Below are positions 55,168 through 64,000 of a stretch of 64,000 nucleotides of DNA, in pieces. The notes under the pieces were generated by a model. The model ran no database searches. It was not told the origin of the DNA and saw only the letters and a list, made by a program, of their open reading frames with translations. Made by a program: the position numbers and the translations under genes. Location of the stretch: assembly GCF_018127745.1 (NCBI RefSeq), contig NZ_CP072333.1:868001-932000 (forward strand), given 5' to 3'. This DNA is from Porphyromonas sp. oral taxon 275. Its GTDB lineage: Bacteria; Bacteroidota; Bacteroidia; Bacteroidales; Porphyromonadaceae. Position 1 is the first letter of the stretch; every line of letters begins with the position of its first letter.

Positions 55168-56154
55168 CTAGGGATTGAGTCGGAAGATGGTAGAGCGTAG
55201 CAGCCACTCCAGGAGTAGGCACAGTGCTGCGATGAGGACGAAGAAGGCGAACTGCTCGTAGACCTTGTGGTAGCTGCGTGTCGAGAGCTTGGTCTTCTCT
55301 AGACGGTCGATCTCCTTGTAGATCTTGGCTAGGGACTGATTATCCGTAGCGCGGAAGTACTCCCCGCCAGAGATCTCCGCGATCTGACGCATCGTGGGCT
55401 CGTCGAGGTCGACGGGCATATTACGCACCACGGTGCCTACAGGTGTCTCTATAGGGTAGGGGGCTTCGCCTGAGCCTGAGCCTACACCGATCGTATAGAC
55501 CGATATGCCTAGCGTCTTGGCTAGCTCTGCAGCCATAGAGGGAGAGATATTGCCCGTGTTGTTCGCGCCGTCTGTCAGGAGGATGACGACCTTGCTCTTG
55601 GTCTTGCTGTCCTTGAGGCGGCTGATGGCCGTAGCCAGCCCAGAGCCGATGGCCGTCTGATCCTCGATGATCCCGGGTTTCATTTGGCTCAGCCTATTGA
55701 CGAGCGTCGCGTGATCCTGCGTGAGCGGGCAAGCGGTGAAGCTCTCCCCTGCAAAGACCACAAGCCCGATATTGTCATTGGGGCGATTGGCGATAAAGCG
55801 CATGGCGACCTCCTTGGCAGCCTCGACGCGGTTCGGTTCGAAGTCCATGGCGAGCATGCTCGTGGATATGTCCATCGTGAGCATGATATCGATACCCTCC
55901 ACCTGACTCTCCGTCCAGCTGGTGGAGCTCTGTGGACGAGCAAGGGCAATAATGATGGCCGAGAGCCCGAGGAGACGTAGGATGAGGACGAGGTGCCGTA
56001 GACGTACGCGCCAGCCAGCGCCTGCCCCTTGGAGTAGCTGCAGGGAGGGCGTGCGTAGCGTAGCCTGCTGCTTGCGCTGCCAAAGGATGTAGAAGAGGGC
56101 TAGCGCGGGGATAAGGAGCAGCAGCCACAGGACGTGGGGATGGAGGAAGGTCAT
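55168..56154 (-). CDS. batA: BatA von Willebrand A protein
   Basis: 328 residues, same plan as BatB: membrane segments at about 8-25 and 56-73, MIDAS D95-I-S97-T-S99, later TDG (VVILLTDGANNTG), and a C-terminal membrane segment (about 303-320). Overlaps the preceding gene by 4 bases. The BatA/BatB pair is a mark of the Bacteroidota aerotolerance operon. Confidence 0.93.
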   Translation of the reverse strand: MTFLHPHVLWLLLLIPALALFYILWQRKQQATLRTPSLQLLQGAGAGWRVRLRHLVLILRLLGLSAIIIALARPQSSTSWTESQVEGIDIMLTMDISTSMLAMDFEPNRVEAAKEVAMRFIANRPNDNIGLVVFAGESFTACPLTQDHATLVNRLSQMKPGIIEDQTAIGSGLATAISRLKDSKTKSKVVILLTDGANNTGNISPSMAAELAKTLGISVYTIGVGSGSGEAPYPIETPVGTVVRNMPVDLDEPTMRQIAEISGGEYFRATDNQSLAKIYKEIDRLEKTKLSTRSYHKVYEQFAFFVLIAALCLLLEWLLRSTIFRLNP

Positions 56155-57131
56155 GCCGTCACCTCCTTTCTCTCTGAGCCCTCAGGACGCTGAGCAGCAT
56201 AGAGCTCACTCGCCAGCTCTAGGGCTAGACGACTGGACTCGTGGGCTTCGCTAGGCATCGGGAGGCTCTTGGCGAACTTCACGAAGTCCGCTTGGGCGAA
56301 AATCCCTTCTAGGTGCCGCAGTATACGAGGATCGACTTGGCGACCGCTCAGGGCTGCGATGAGCTCCGAGCTAGTCAGCTCGAGGGCCTCAATCCCCCAT
56401 AGCTCGAGGAAGTAGTGACGCAGCCCCTCGGTCAGCAAGGAGTAGTAAGCCTTGAAGTCCTGCTGGGTCTCCAGCGGAGCCTTCGCAAGTGGGGCGAGCC
56501 GCTTCTGCAGCTGCTCTAGAGGCGTATAGGTACGGACTGGGATAGGCTTCACGGGCTTCATATACCGCGCCCTCCTCTTGTACTCGTATACGAGGATTGC
56601 AATGAGGAGCAGGCCTGCTATGACGTAGCTAATCCAGCTTGACCAAAGGATAAGGAAGAGATCCAATAGGGTATAGGGCTCCTCCCAGGGATCCATGATG
56701 GGCTTGAAGTCGTCGGGCTTGGAGACATCTACCTGTGGGGCGATGACGTTTAGGGCTAGCGCCTTAGAGCTCGCCTGCCCAGAGGGAGTCTCGACGATGA
56801 TGGGAGGGAGGTTGACAAGTGTCGAGTCGAAGGAGGTCACGATCATACGCGCCTTGATCTCCTTGACCCCATTCCCTATGTCGAGGGTGTCGAGAGCGCC
56901 GAACTCAAGGACACGGAAGCGCGCATTGCCCGTGCTGTCCTCGCTGAGCCAGAAGCGTGTCTGAGGTAGGTTGTCCGTGCGGATAATCATATCTATAGCC
57001 GCGGGCTCCCCGATGCGTATCTCGGGACGATCCAGGCGCGTCTGTATAGAGACGTTCTGCCCCGAGGCTAGATGGACAGCCCCCAGCATCAAGATACCTG
57101 CTAAGCTATAGCGTCTTGTCTGTAGTGACAT
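56151..57131 (-). CDS. Bat operon membrane protein between DUF58 and batA
   Basis: 326 residues. Signal peptide (about 1-24), a beta-rich extracytoplasmic domain (25-150), one membrane segment (about 163-185, SSWISYVIAGLLLIAILVYEY), then a basic helical cytosolic domain. The position between DUF58 and batA fits the DUF4381-like protein of other Bat loci. Not homologous enough by eye to name further. 4 bases after DUF58. Confidence 0.75.
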   Translation of the reverse strand: MSLQTRRYSLAGILMLGAVHLASGQNVSIQTRLDRPEIRIGEPAAIDMIIRTDNLPQTRFWLSEDSTGNARFRVLEFGALDTLDIGNGVKEIKARMIVTSFDSTLVNLPPIIVETPSGQASSKALALNVIAPQVDVSKPDDFKPIMDPWEEPYTLLDLFLILWSSWISYVIAGLLLIAILVYEYKRRARYMKPVKPIPVRTYTPLEQLQKRLAPLAKAPLETQQDFKAYYSLLTEGLRHYFLELWGIEALELTSSELIAALSGRQVDPRILRHLEGIFAQADFVKFAKSLPMPSEAHESSRLALELASELYAAQRPEGSERKEVTA

Positions 57132-57135
57132 AGTG

Positions 57136-58020
57136 TTAGGATCTGCGTCCGAAGAGGCGTAGGAGCTCGGGCGTATAGTCTCGACCCGCAGCGAGCTCGA
57201 TGTGGTCGACTCCCGAACGAAGGCAATTTTGATGGAAGGCTGCGAGCTGGGCCTCTAGCTGCTGCTCATAGGCCTCCCGTAGGCTACGGGAAGAGGTGTC
57301 TACCCAGCGGCACCGCCCAGACTCAGCATCCTGGAGCTGCACCAGCCCAAGGCGTGGCAGCTGCATCGCCCCCGCATCATAGGTACGGATGGCGACCAGG
57401 TCATGACGCCGAGCAGCGAGGCTGAGCGAGGTACGATAGTCTGCCCCCCAGTGCAGGAAGTCAGAGATCAAGAAGGCGGTGCAGCGTCGCTTGATGACCT
57501 GATTGAGGTAGCTCAGAGGGACGTTGAGGTCCGTCCCTTGGCTCTTGGGCTCGAAGGACAGCAGCTCACGGATCAGGTAGAGGATATGCTTGCGCCCACT
57601 ACGTGCGGGGATGAAGAGCTCTATCTGATCGGTGAAGAAGATGGCCCCTACCTTGTCGTTGTTCTGTATCGCGGAGAAGGCGAGCGTAGCCGCTAGCTCG
57701 GTATTGAGCTCGCGTATGCTCTCGCTTTGCGTCCCGAAGGCGGTGCTACCCGTCATATCTACGAGGAGCATGACCGTCAGCTCGCGCTCTTCCTCGAAGA
57801 CCTTCACAAAGGGATGCGCATAGCGTGCCGTGACATTCCAGTCGATATCGCGTACGTCATCGCCGATCTGATAGTTGCGCACCTCGCTGAAGGCCATACC
57901 GCGTCCCCTAAAGGCCGAGTGGTACTGCCCAGCAAAGACCTGCTCGGAAAGCCCCCTTGCCTTGATCTCAATGCGGCGAACTTTCTTGAGTAGCTCTGTG
58001 GCTTCTTGCTTCGATTTCAT
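57136..58020 (-). CDS. DUF58 domain protein
   Basis: 294 residues, cytosolic. Family text: FRGRGMAFSEVRNYQIGDDVRDIDWNVTAR near 38-67, VMLLVDMTGSTAFGT near 85-99 (a degenerate VWA MIDAS: D-M-T-G-S), and FLISDFLHWG. DUF58 proteins always travel with MoxR ATPases and VWA proteins. 57 bases after moxR. Confidence 0.92.
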   Translation of the reverse strand: MKSKQEATELLKKVRRIEIKARGLSEQVFAGQYHSAFRGRGMAFSEVRNYQIGDDVRDIDWNVTARYAHPFVKVFEEERELTVMLLVDMTGSTAFGTQSESIRELNTELAATLAFSAIQNNDKVGAIFFTDQIELFIPARSGRKHILYLIRELLSFEPKSQGTDLNVPLSYLNQVIKRRCTAFLISDFLHWGADYRTSLSLAARRHDLVAIRTYDAGAMQLPRLGLVQLQDAESGRCRWVDTSSRSLREAYEQQLEAQLAAFHQNCLRSGVDHIELAAGRDYTPELLRLFGRRS

Positions 58021-58077
58021 CTATACCTGTTTCCTGCTCCGATCTTACTTGTCCAGTGTCCTAGTGGGCGACTCCCG

Positions 58078-59070
58078 CTAGGGCACCTCTACCTTATTAA
58101 GGATCTCCTTGATAAGCTCGTCGGCCGAGAGATTATTGGCTTCGGCTTCGTAGGAGAGGCCTATGCGGTGGCGCAGGACATCGTAGCAGATGGCGCGCAC
58201 ATCCTCGGGGATGACGTAGCCGCGGCGCTTGAGCAGCGCGTAGGAGCGAGCCGCGAGGGCAAGGTTGATCGAGGCGCGAGGCGAGGCACCGAAGGAGATG
58301 TAGTTCTTGAAGTCCGCCAGTCCGTACTCCTCAGGGCGGCGCGTGGCGTAGACGATATCGACGATGTAGCGCTCGATCTTCTCGTCGATGTAGACCTGGG
58401 AGGCCGTAGCGCGCAGGTCGAGGATATCAGCGATGCTGACGACGTGCTTGACCTCGACGGGCTCAGGGCGTATCTGCTGGCGTACGATGAGCGCCTCCTC
58501 CTCCTTGCGAGGGTAGGAGATAAGCACCTTGAGCATGAAGCGGTCTACCTGTGCCTCGGGTAGGGGATAGGTACCCTCCTGCTCGATGGGGTTCTGCGTC
58601 GCCATGACGAGGAAGGGGTTGGGGAGCTTGAAGGTCTGCTCACCCACCGTCACCTGATGCTCCTGCATGGCCTCCAAGAGGGCACTCTGTACCTTGGCTG
58701 GAGCTCGGTTGATCTCGTCGGCGAGGATGAAGTTGGAGAAGATCGGCCCCTTCTTTACCTGGAAGTCCTCGTGCTTCTGGCTATACATCATCGTCCCGAT
58801 GACGTCGGCAGGCAGCAGGTCGGGGGTGAACTGGATACGCTTGTAGTCGGCCTGTATCAGCTGGGCAAGCGTCTTGATCGCGAGCGTCTTGGCAAGGCCA
58901 GGCAGCCCCTCCAGTAAGATATGCCCTCCCGAGAGCAGGCTGATGAGGAGGGAGTCCACGAGGTGTTCCTGCCCGACGATCGCCTGACGCATCCCCGTGC
59001 GGAGGGCATCGATGATGTGGCTCTTGCGCTCAATCTCGGCCGTGAGCATGCGTATGTCTACTGATTCCAT
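58078..59070 (-). CDS. MoxR family AAA+ ATPase
   Basis: 330 residues. Chaperone-like ATPase thought to remodel or load metal into VWA partners. Walker A GLPGLAKT 55-62, Walker B ILADE 115-119, then NRAPAKVQSALLEAMQE and sensor text VMATQNPIEQEGTYPLPEAQ. All motifs intact. First of the Bat genes proper, 31 bases after the HU/LysM protein gene. Confidence 0.95.
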   Translation of the reverse strand: MESVDIRMLTAEIERKSHIIDALRTGMRQAIVGQEHLVDSLLISLLSGGHILLEGLPGLAKTLAIKTLAQLIQADYKRIQFTPDLLPADVIGTMMYSQKHEDFQVKKGPIFSNFILADEINRAPAKVQSALLEAMQEHQVTVGEQTFKLPNPFLVMATQNPIEQEGTYPLPEAQVDRFMLKVLISYPRKEEEALIVRQQIRPEPVEVKHVVSIADILDLRATASQVYIDEKIERYIVDIVYATRRPEEYGLADFKNYISFGASPRASINLALAARSYALLKRRGYVIPEDVRAICYDVLRHRIGLSYEAEANNLSADELIKEILNKVEVP

Positions 59071-59101
59071 ATATGTCTAAAGTCTAGTGCGTGCTATGAT
59101 T

Positions 59102-60463
59102 TTACTTCTTGTTCCAAAGGTTGCGCTGTAGTACTAACGCACGCCTCACCGAATTCGTATCAAGGGCGTTGATACGGTATTTGGAGGCTGCGGGCAGCGT
59201 GATACGCTTCCCTAGTGGGAGCTTGTCAGGGTCCTGTAGCTTCGCCTCGTTCTCCTGATAGATGTAGACCCAAAAGGCCTTGTGCCCATACTTCTGATAG
59301 GCAAGGCGTGTCAGGCGATCTCCTGGACGCAGCACGCGTGTCTCCGTGCTGTCCCCTCGAAGCCTGGGCTCTAGGGCTCGGGCCAAGCTATCCCGACGAG
59401 CACTGTCTAGCCGCAGCTGAGTGCTATCTAGCTGGGCGGATTGGGTAGGACGTGCTGAAGGAGGGGCGGGGAGTGTCGGCTGTGTTTTCTTCGGCTTAAG
59501 CGAAGCCGAAGACTGGGGCCTTAGATGCACATTATATAGGTAGTAGCCTCCGAGCCCGAGGAGTAAGCCAGCGAGTAGCCCAAGTAAGAGTAATGCCCAC
59601 GAGTAAGGGCGGGGCTTTGCCTCCTCTGAATCAGGGGCGATCGTCACAGCAGGCTGTGAGCTTTCTCCCACCAGTGTGTGAGCCTCCTGACTGACGTCAG
59701 TGACGGCCTTGACTGGTAAGGGGAAGCTAGGCCCGTCCGCTGCTGGGGATACGCCCTCTGTAGATGGGGCTTCCTTCACCGATAGCGTATCGGCTTCGTG
59801 TACCGGGGCGACTTCCTCAGAGAGGACAGTAGGCTCCTCCGGTATAGGTTCGGGCTGACGTGCCTCGTAGCGTAGCGTCGAATAGCGGCTAGCTAGGGAT
59901 TCAAGGGAGCTCAAGGGGCGCTGCTCCAATTCCCCCTGGGGGAGGTAATCGGGACCAAGTCGTACGGGGACGAACATGGCGAAGGGCTTGTTCAGCCCCT
60001 CTGCAAAGCTGGAGCTTAGCTGCAGCGTATAGCCTTCGGGAGCTAGGCGGAAGATACCCAGTCCAGGCCAGTGCAGGAGCTGATGCTGCTCTAGGAAGGT
60101 AGCCCAATGGCGAGGCAGGAGCTCCAGCCAAGCGGAGACGAGCCCAAGGCTAAGTTTGCAGGCTTCAGAGAGGGCCGTGGCGAGGGCTGGGAGAGCAATG
60201 CTCCCCCCCTCAGTAGCTTCGGCCTCGAGCTCTAGATGCAGCTGCGGAGGGATGAGCCACAGCTCTCCGTCGGGGAGCTCCGCGATCCATTCGATCTCGG
60301 TGCGCAGGCTCCAGCAGCCCAGCTCCTGTAGGTCTAGCGTCTGACCCGCCAGGAGGCGCTGCTCGAGCTGAGCGCCCAGCGCCTGCAGCAGCGACTCTAC
60401 CGTCGTCAGCTGCAGACCAGCGTGCTCCGCTAGACGCAGTACCCAAAGTTCCTCCTGCAGCAT
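59102..60463 (-). CDS. Membrane protein with HU-like domains and LysM-like domain
   Basis: 453 residues. Two N-terminal regions look like divergent HU (IHF-fold) domains: about 1-85 (LRLAEHAGL...GQTLDLQELGCWSL) and about 90-160 (LATALSEACKL...WPGLGIFRL). A Pro/Glu-rich linker follows (200-285), a membrane segment (about 288-310), and an outer part with a LysM-like domain (about 375-425, VLRPGDRLTRLAYQKYGHKAFW...PLGKRITLP). It resembles the HU-CCDC81/SPOR proteins of Bacteroidota, but with LysM in place of SPOR. Could tie DNA to the cell wall. 5 bases after rimO. Confidence 0.7.
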   Translation of the reverse strand: MLQEELWVLRLAEHAGLQLTTVESLLQALGAQLEQRLLAGQTLDLQELGCWSLRTEIEWIAELPDGELWLIPPQLHLELEAEATEGGSIALPALATALSEACKLSLGLVSAWLELLPRHWATFLEQHQLLHWPGLGIFRLAPEGYTLQLSSSFAEGLNKPFAMFVPVRLGPDYLPQGELEQRPLSSLESLASRYSTLRYEARQPEPIPEEPTVLSEEVAPVHEADTLSVKEAPSTEGVSPAADGPSFPLPVKAVTDVSQEAHTLVGESSQPAVTIAPDSEEAKPRPYSWALLLLGLLAGLLLGLGGYYLYNVHLRPQSSASLKPKKTQPTLPAPPSARPTQSAQLDSTQLRLDSARRDSLARALEPRLRGDSTETRVLRPGDRLTRLAYQKYGHKAFWVYIYQENEAKLQDPDKLPLGKRITLPAASKYRINALDTNSVRRALVLQRNLWNKK

Positions 60464-60468
60464 CTTAG

Positions 60469-61770
60469 CTAGGCCTTGAATTGTCCGTAGAGATCAAAGG
60501 TGTCGGCGGAGGTGATCTCGATGGGGTAGAAGTTCCCCACCGTGAGCTCGGTCTCCTTAGTGACCAGGACCTCCTGATCGACCTCGGGGGAGTCGTACTC
60601 GGTGCGCCCGATGTAGTACTCATCCTCGGCTCTATCGATGAGGACCTTGAAGGTCTTGCCTACCTTTGCTGCATTGAGCTCGGTGGCGATCTCCTCCTGA
60701 GTGCTCATCAGTCGATCCATACGCTCCTGCTTCACAGCAAGGGGGATGTCATCCTCGTACTTGTCATAGGCGAAGGTCCCCGTCTCGTGTGAGTAGACGA
60801 AGGCACCCATGCGATCGAAGCGAATATCACGGACGAACTGCAGGAGCTCCTCGAAGTCCTGCTCCGTCTCCCCTGGGTGTCCCGTCATCAGCGTCGTACG
60901 CAGGTGCAGGCCAGGGACGGACTCGCGCATATAGCCGAGCAGCTCGTAGGTCTCCGCCTTCGTCACGCGGCGACGCATCTGTTCCAGCATGGGGTCACTG
61001 ATATGCTGTAGGGCTATGTCGAGGTAGTTGCAGATGTTCTCACGCTCCCGCATCACGCTGAGGATCTCGCGAGGAAAGTCCGCGGGATAGGCGTAGTGCA
61101 GGCGTAGCCACTCGAGCCCTTTGACATCAGAGAGCCGCTGCATGAGCTCGGCTAGGCTGTTCTTCTTGTAGCGGTCGAGGCCATAGAAGGTAAGGTCCTG
61201 GGCTATGAGCTGGATCTCCTTGACGCCCGAGGCTACGAGGGACTCGGCCTCAGCGACCAGCTCCTCCATGGGGCGAGACTGATGCTTGCCCGTGATGAGC
61301 GGGATAGCACAGTAGGAGCAGCTGCGGTTGCAGCCCTCCGAGATCTTCATATAGGCGTAGTGGGATGGGGTCGTGATGCTACGATTGCCCCCGAGTGGGT
61401 CGTGGTGGTACGCCTTCCCGAGGTCGGTAAGGAGGTTCTTCCAGTTGAACTTGCCATAGTAGCCATCGACCTCGGGGATCTCTGCCTTGAGCTCGTCCAT
61501 GAAGCGCTCCGTGAGGCAGCCCATGACATAGACCTGCCCGATGCGCCCCTGCTTCTTGGCCTCGACCATGCTGAGGATCATGTTGATCGACTCCTCCTGG
61601 GCATCACCGATGAAGCCGCAGGTATTGAGGACAACGATCTCTCCGTTGACTGTGGGCGAATTGTGCTGGACCTTGTAACCGTTTGCCAGGAACTGGCGGA
61701 TGAGCTGCTCCGAGTCCACTAGATTCTTGGAGCAGCCTAGAGTGATAACGTCGACTTTATTCTTTCTCAT
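60469..61770 (-). CDS. rimO: Ribosomal protein S12 methylthiotransferase
   Basis: 433 residues. Radical SAM enzyme that adds a methylthio group to Asp of ribosomal protein S12. N-terminal auxiliary cluster Cys 13, 51 and 85; radical SAM cluster Cys 147, 151, 154 (GCNRSCSYC); C-terminal TRAM domain (about 365-430). RimO rather than MiaB by the LGCSKNLVDSE opening. Its ATG overlaps the ftsY stop (ATGA). Confidence 0.95.
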   Translation of the reverse strand: MRKNKVDVITLGCSKNLVDSEQLIRQFLANGYKVQHNSPTVNGEIVVLNTCGFIGDAQEESINMILSMVEAKKQGRIGQVYVMGCLTERFMDELKAEIPEVDGYYGKFNWKNLLTDLGKAYHHDPLGGNRSITTPSHYAYMKISEGCNRSCSYCAIPLITGKHQSRPMEELVAEAESLVASGVKEIQLIAQDLTFYGLDRYKKNSLAELMQRLSDVKGLEWLRLHYAYPADFPREILSVMRERENICNYLDIALQHISDPMLEQMRRRVTKAETYELLGYMRESVPGLHLRTTLMTGHPGETEQDFEELLQFVRDIRFDRMGAFVYSHETGTFAYDKYEDDIPLAVKQERMDRLMSTQEEIATELNAAKVGKTFKVLIDRAEDEYYIGRTEYDSPEVDQEVLVTKETELTVGNFYPIEITSADTFDLYGQFKA

Positions 61771-62720
61771 TCTCCGAATAAGGAGTCTACAAATGCTTTC
61801 TTTCGGAAGAGCTGAAGGTCGTCAATGCCTTCGCCTAGTCCGATATACTTTACTGGGATCTTGAACTGATCGGAGATACCGATGACGACACCGCCCTTGG
61901 CCGTGCCGTCGAGCTTAGTGACCGCTAGGGCGTTGACCTCGGTGGCTGCGGTGAACTGCTTGGCCTGCTCGAAGGCATTCTGCCCCGTGGAGCCATCGAG
62001 GACGAGGAGGACCTCATGTGGGGCATCGGGGAGGACCTTCTGCATCACGCGGCGGATCTTGGTCAGCTCGTTCATCAGCCCTACCTTGTTGTGCAGGCGG
62101 CCTGCCGTGTCGATGATGACCACGTCACTGCCCGCCTTGACTGCAGCGCTGAGCGTGTCGAAGGCTACCGAGGCAGGGTCGGCCGACATATGCTGCTTGA
62201 TGATGGGCACACCTACACGCTGCGCCCAGATGTCGAGCTGCTCGATGGCGGCTGCGCGGAAGGTGTCTCCCGCCCCGAGCATCACGGAGTAGCCCTGCCC
62301 TTTGAACTGATGGGCCAGCTTGCCTATGGTCGTGGTCTTACCCACGCCGTTGACACCGACGACCATGATGACGTAGGGCTTCTTCCCCTCGGGGAGGGCA
62401 AAGCTCTCTCCATCCTCCGAGCCGCTCTCCAGTAGGAGCTGGGCGATCTCGTCACGAAGGAGGGCGCTCAGCTCACTCGTGGAGACGTACTTGTCTCGGG
62501 CTACACGCTCCTCTATTCGCTTGATGATCTTGAGGGTCGTCTCGACCCCGACATCACTCGTCACGAGGATATCCTCTAGATCATCCAGCACGGAGTCGTC
62601 GATGGTACTGCGCCCAGCCACAGCTCGAGCGATCTTACTGAAGACGCTCTCCTTGCTCTTGGCGAGCCCTTCGTTAAGCTCTTCCTTCTTCTTACGGGAG
62701 AAGAGTCCAAATAGTCCCAT
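61767..62720 (-). CDS. ftsY: Signal recognition particle receptor
   Basis: 317 residues. GTPase that docks SRP-ribosome complexes at the membrane. Start at MGLFGLFSRKKKEE, with a short N-terminal A region; the frame to 62765 adds 15 residues overlapping the nrdA terminator. NG domain: GVNGVGKTT near 122-130, IIDTAGRLHNK, and TKLDGTAKGG. Head of the long minus-strand run to batE. Confidence 0.95.
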   Translation of the reverse strand: MGLFGLFSRKKKEELNEGLAKSKESVFSKIARAVAGRSTIDDSVLDDLEDILVTSDVGVETTLKIIKRIEERVARDKYVSTSELSALLRDEIAQLLLESGSEDGESFALPEGKKPYVIMVVGVNGVGKTTTIGKLAHQFKGQGYSVMLGAGDTFRAAAIEQLDIWAQRVGVPIIKQHMSADPASVAFDTLSAAVKAGSDVVIIDTAGRLHNKVGLMNELTKIRRVMQKVLPDAPHEVLLVLDGSTGQNAFEQAKQFTAATEVNALAVTKLDGTAKGGVVIGISDQFKIPVKYIGLGEGIDDLQLFRKKAFVDSLFGE

Positions 62721-62755
62721 GATCCTTGCTTTAGTTGATGAATCGATGATGTGGG

Positions 62756-62793
62756 CAGTCTCCACTCCCCATGCGGTAGGGTAGTGGAGACTG
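62756..62793 (-). terminator. Terminator after nrdA
   Basis: Stem CAGTCTCCACT (62756-62766) against AGTGGAGACTG (62783-62793) with inner CCC/GGG, 12 bases after the stop. Confidence 0.75.
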
Positions 62794-62804
62794 TCCTTCG
62801 GTGA

Positions 62805-64000
62805 CTAAGCCTCGCAGCTGGCGCAGGTCACCAGGTTGGTGAGCATATCCTTGGAGACACTATTGCTGCGCTGATAGTAGAGCCCCTTCACCCCGAGCTT
62901 CCAGGCCTCGATGATGAGGCGGTTGAGGTCCTTGATCGGCATCTCGGGCGGGATGTTGAGGTTGAGGCTCTGCGACTGGTCGATATACTTCTGACGGATG
63001 GAGGCCTGCACGATGATGTCCTTCTGAGAGATCTCGCGGAAGGTCTTGAAGACCTCCTTCTCGTGGTCGCTCAGGAAGTCGAGGTGCTGCACCGAGCCTG
63101 CATTCATCATGATCTCACGCCATACCTCATAGGTATCCTTGCCCTTGCTCTCGAGGAGCTCACGCAGGTAGCGGTTCTTACGAATGAAGTTCCCCTTAGC
63201 CAGCCCTACCTTATAATAGTTGCTCGAGTAGGGCTCGATGCCAGGGCTGACCTGGCCGAGGATGGAGGAAGAGGAAGTCGTCGGGGCGACAGCTAGGCGC
63301 GTTGTATTGCGGTACTTGACGCCCTGATAGCTGCCTTCCTCGAAGATAGGCGCTGGCCCGAGGAGCTCTGCCAGGCGCAGGCTCTCGGCCGTGGTCTTCT
63401 CCTGGAGCTGCTTGAAGATCTCGGCCGTCAGCTGGTTGGCCTGGAGTGACCCGAAGGCGATCATCTTGCTCTGCAGGTAGGAGTGCCAGCCGAGGACGCC
63501 GATGCCGATAGCGCGGTGACGCTTGGCGAAGTTAGCCGCGTACTTGAGGAACTTCTTACCCTCCGTCTTGGCGATGTACTCGGAGAGGATGCCGTCAAGG
63601 AACATCACCGCCAGCTCGGGCAGATCGCTGTCGCGCCACTCATCGTAGAGGGCGAGGTTGAGCGAACAGAGGCAGCAGATGAAGGTCTCCTTGTCCGAGT
63701 CGGGCAGAGCGATCTCGCTGCAGAGGTTGCTATGGGTGATGTTGCAGCCGAGGTACTGATAGATCTCGGGCTTGTTGATATTATTCGTGTCGCTGAACCA
63801 GATGTAGGGGAGTCCCTTCTCTCGGCGCGACTCGAGGACGCGTGCCCAGATCTTGCGCTTGGCCTCATCGCCCTCGATCATCTCTACCATCCAGTAGTCG
63901 GGGACGCATACGGCGTAGAAGATATTCTGCAGCTCGTTACCGATGTCCTTGATGGCAAGGAACTCCTCGATGTCCGGATGGTCAATATCGAGATAGGCGG
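62805..64000 (-). CDS. nrdA: Class I ribonucleotide reductase large subunit, 5' end outside window
   Basis: C-terminal 397 residues; the frame is open to the right edge (AYLDIDHPDIEEFLAI...). Reduces ribonucleoside diphosphates. The redox-active text NLCSEIALPD and CSLNLALYDEW is present, as are the radical-transfer Tyr pair (KGLYYQRSNS) and the C-terminal CASC cysteine pair for thioredoxin. No ATG near 63890 should be taken as the start. The small subunit is not in the window. Confidence 0.95.
   Translation of the reverse strand, partial: AYLDIDHPDIEEFLAIKDIGNELQNIFYAVCVPDYWMVEMIEGDEAKRKIWARVLESRREKGLPYIWFSDTNNINKPEIYQYLGCNITHSNLCSEIALPDSDKETFICCLCSLNLALYDEWRDSDLPELAVMFLDGILSEYIAKTEGKKFLKYAANFAKRHRAIGIGVLGWHSYLQSKMIAFGSLQANQLTAEIFKQLQEKTTAESLRLAELLGPAPIFEEGSYQGVKYRNTTRLAVAPTTSSSSILGQVSPGIEPYSSNYYKVGLAKGNFIRKNRYLRELLESKGKDTYEVWREIMMNAGSVQHLDFLSDHEKEVFKTFREISQKDIIVQASIRQKYIDQSQSLNLNIPPEMPIKDLNRLIIEAWKLGVKGLYYQRSNSVSKDMLTNLVTCASCEA

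Noticed and set aside
63845..63890. ATG at 63890 as the nrdA start
   Set aside because: The upstream frame to the window edge reads conserved NrdA sequence, so the gene continues beyond 64000.

Overview
The window reads as a chromosomal segment of a GC-rich member of the Bacteroidota, most likely a Porphyromonas relative. The evidence is a complete aerotolerance (Bat) operon, a HmuY/HmuR-type haem uptake pair, DUF4836 and DUF2851 proteins, SPII lipoproteins with a Cys-Ser/Gly start, and promoters of the Bacteroidota type (TAnnTTTG -7 box, sometimes TTG about 19-21 bases upstream). Shine-Dalgarno sequences are largely absent. There are no rRNA or tRNA genes, insertion sequences, prophage or CRISPR. 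I count about 53 protein genes, two of them cut by the window edges.

Layout. 1-8.3 kb (minus): the end of a NatAB-like ABC exporter, a DUF4836 lipoprotein, and carAB with a leader that looks like an attenuator. 8.6-9.9 kb: enolase (minus). 10.4-12.0 kb (plus): a YitT membrane protein and a cyclophilin. 12.1-16.8 kb (minus): a seven-gene run ending in cardiolipin synthase and including pyrE, a nitrilase, PlsC, an SRPBCC protein and a Rieske-like lipoprotein. 17.1-21.3 kb (minus): pheS-nth followed by a THI5/SsuA-type ABC importer. 21.9-25.1 kb (minus): folD, an MFS carrier and a GH130 enzyme. 25.3-26.5 kb: a secreted C1 peptidase. 27-29.8 kb: holA, divergent from a lone HSDR_N nuclease domain and DUF2851. 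29.9-32.7 kb (minus): hmuY and hmuR-like genes. 33.3-44.9 kb (plus): pta-ackA, ilvE, an LRR-like lipoprotein, a phosphohexomutase, comB, an S9 peptidase and an EamA transporter. 45.3-50.3 kb (plus): a four-gene pyruvate dehydrogenase operon. 50.8-62.7 kb (minus): one long run ftsY-rimO-(HU/LysM protein)-moxR-DUF58-batF-like-batA-batB-batC-batD-batE. 62.8-64 kb: the 3' part of nrdA.

The most striking non-coding feature is a family of 84-bp arrays, each of four 18-bp imperfect palindromes repeated at exactly 22 bp, built round a GATATC-like core. One such array sits in seven of the nine intergenic gaps longer than 300 bp and I see none inside genes. A second, unrelated array of three palindromes (core TGCGCA), also at exactly 22-bp period, shares one of those gaps. 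The most striking coding feature is the pyruvate dehydrogenase: E2 has no lipoyl domain and carries two E3-binding domains, while the lipoyl domain is fused to the N-terminus of E3. Many genes end at strong hairpins, and these have been listed as terminators.
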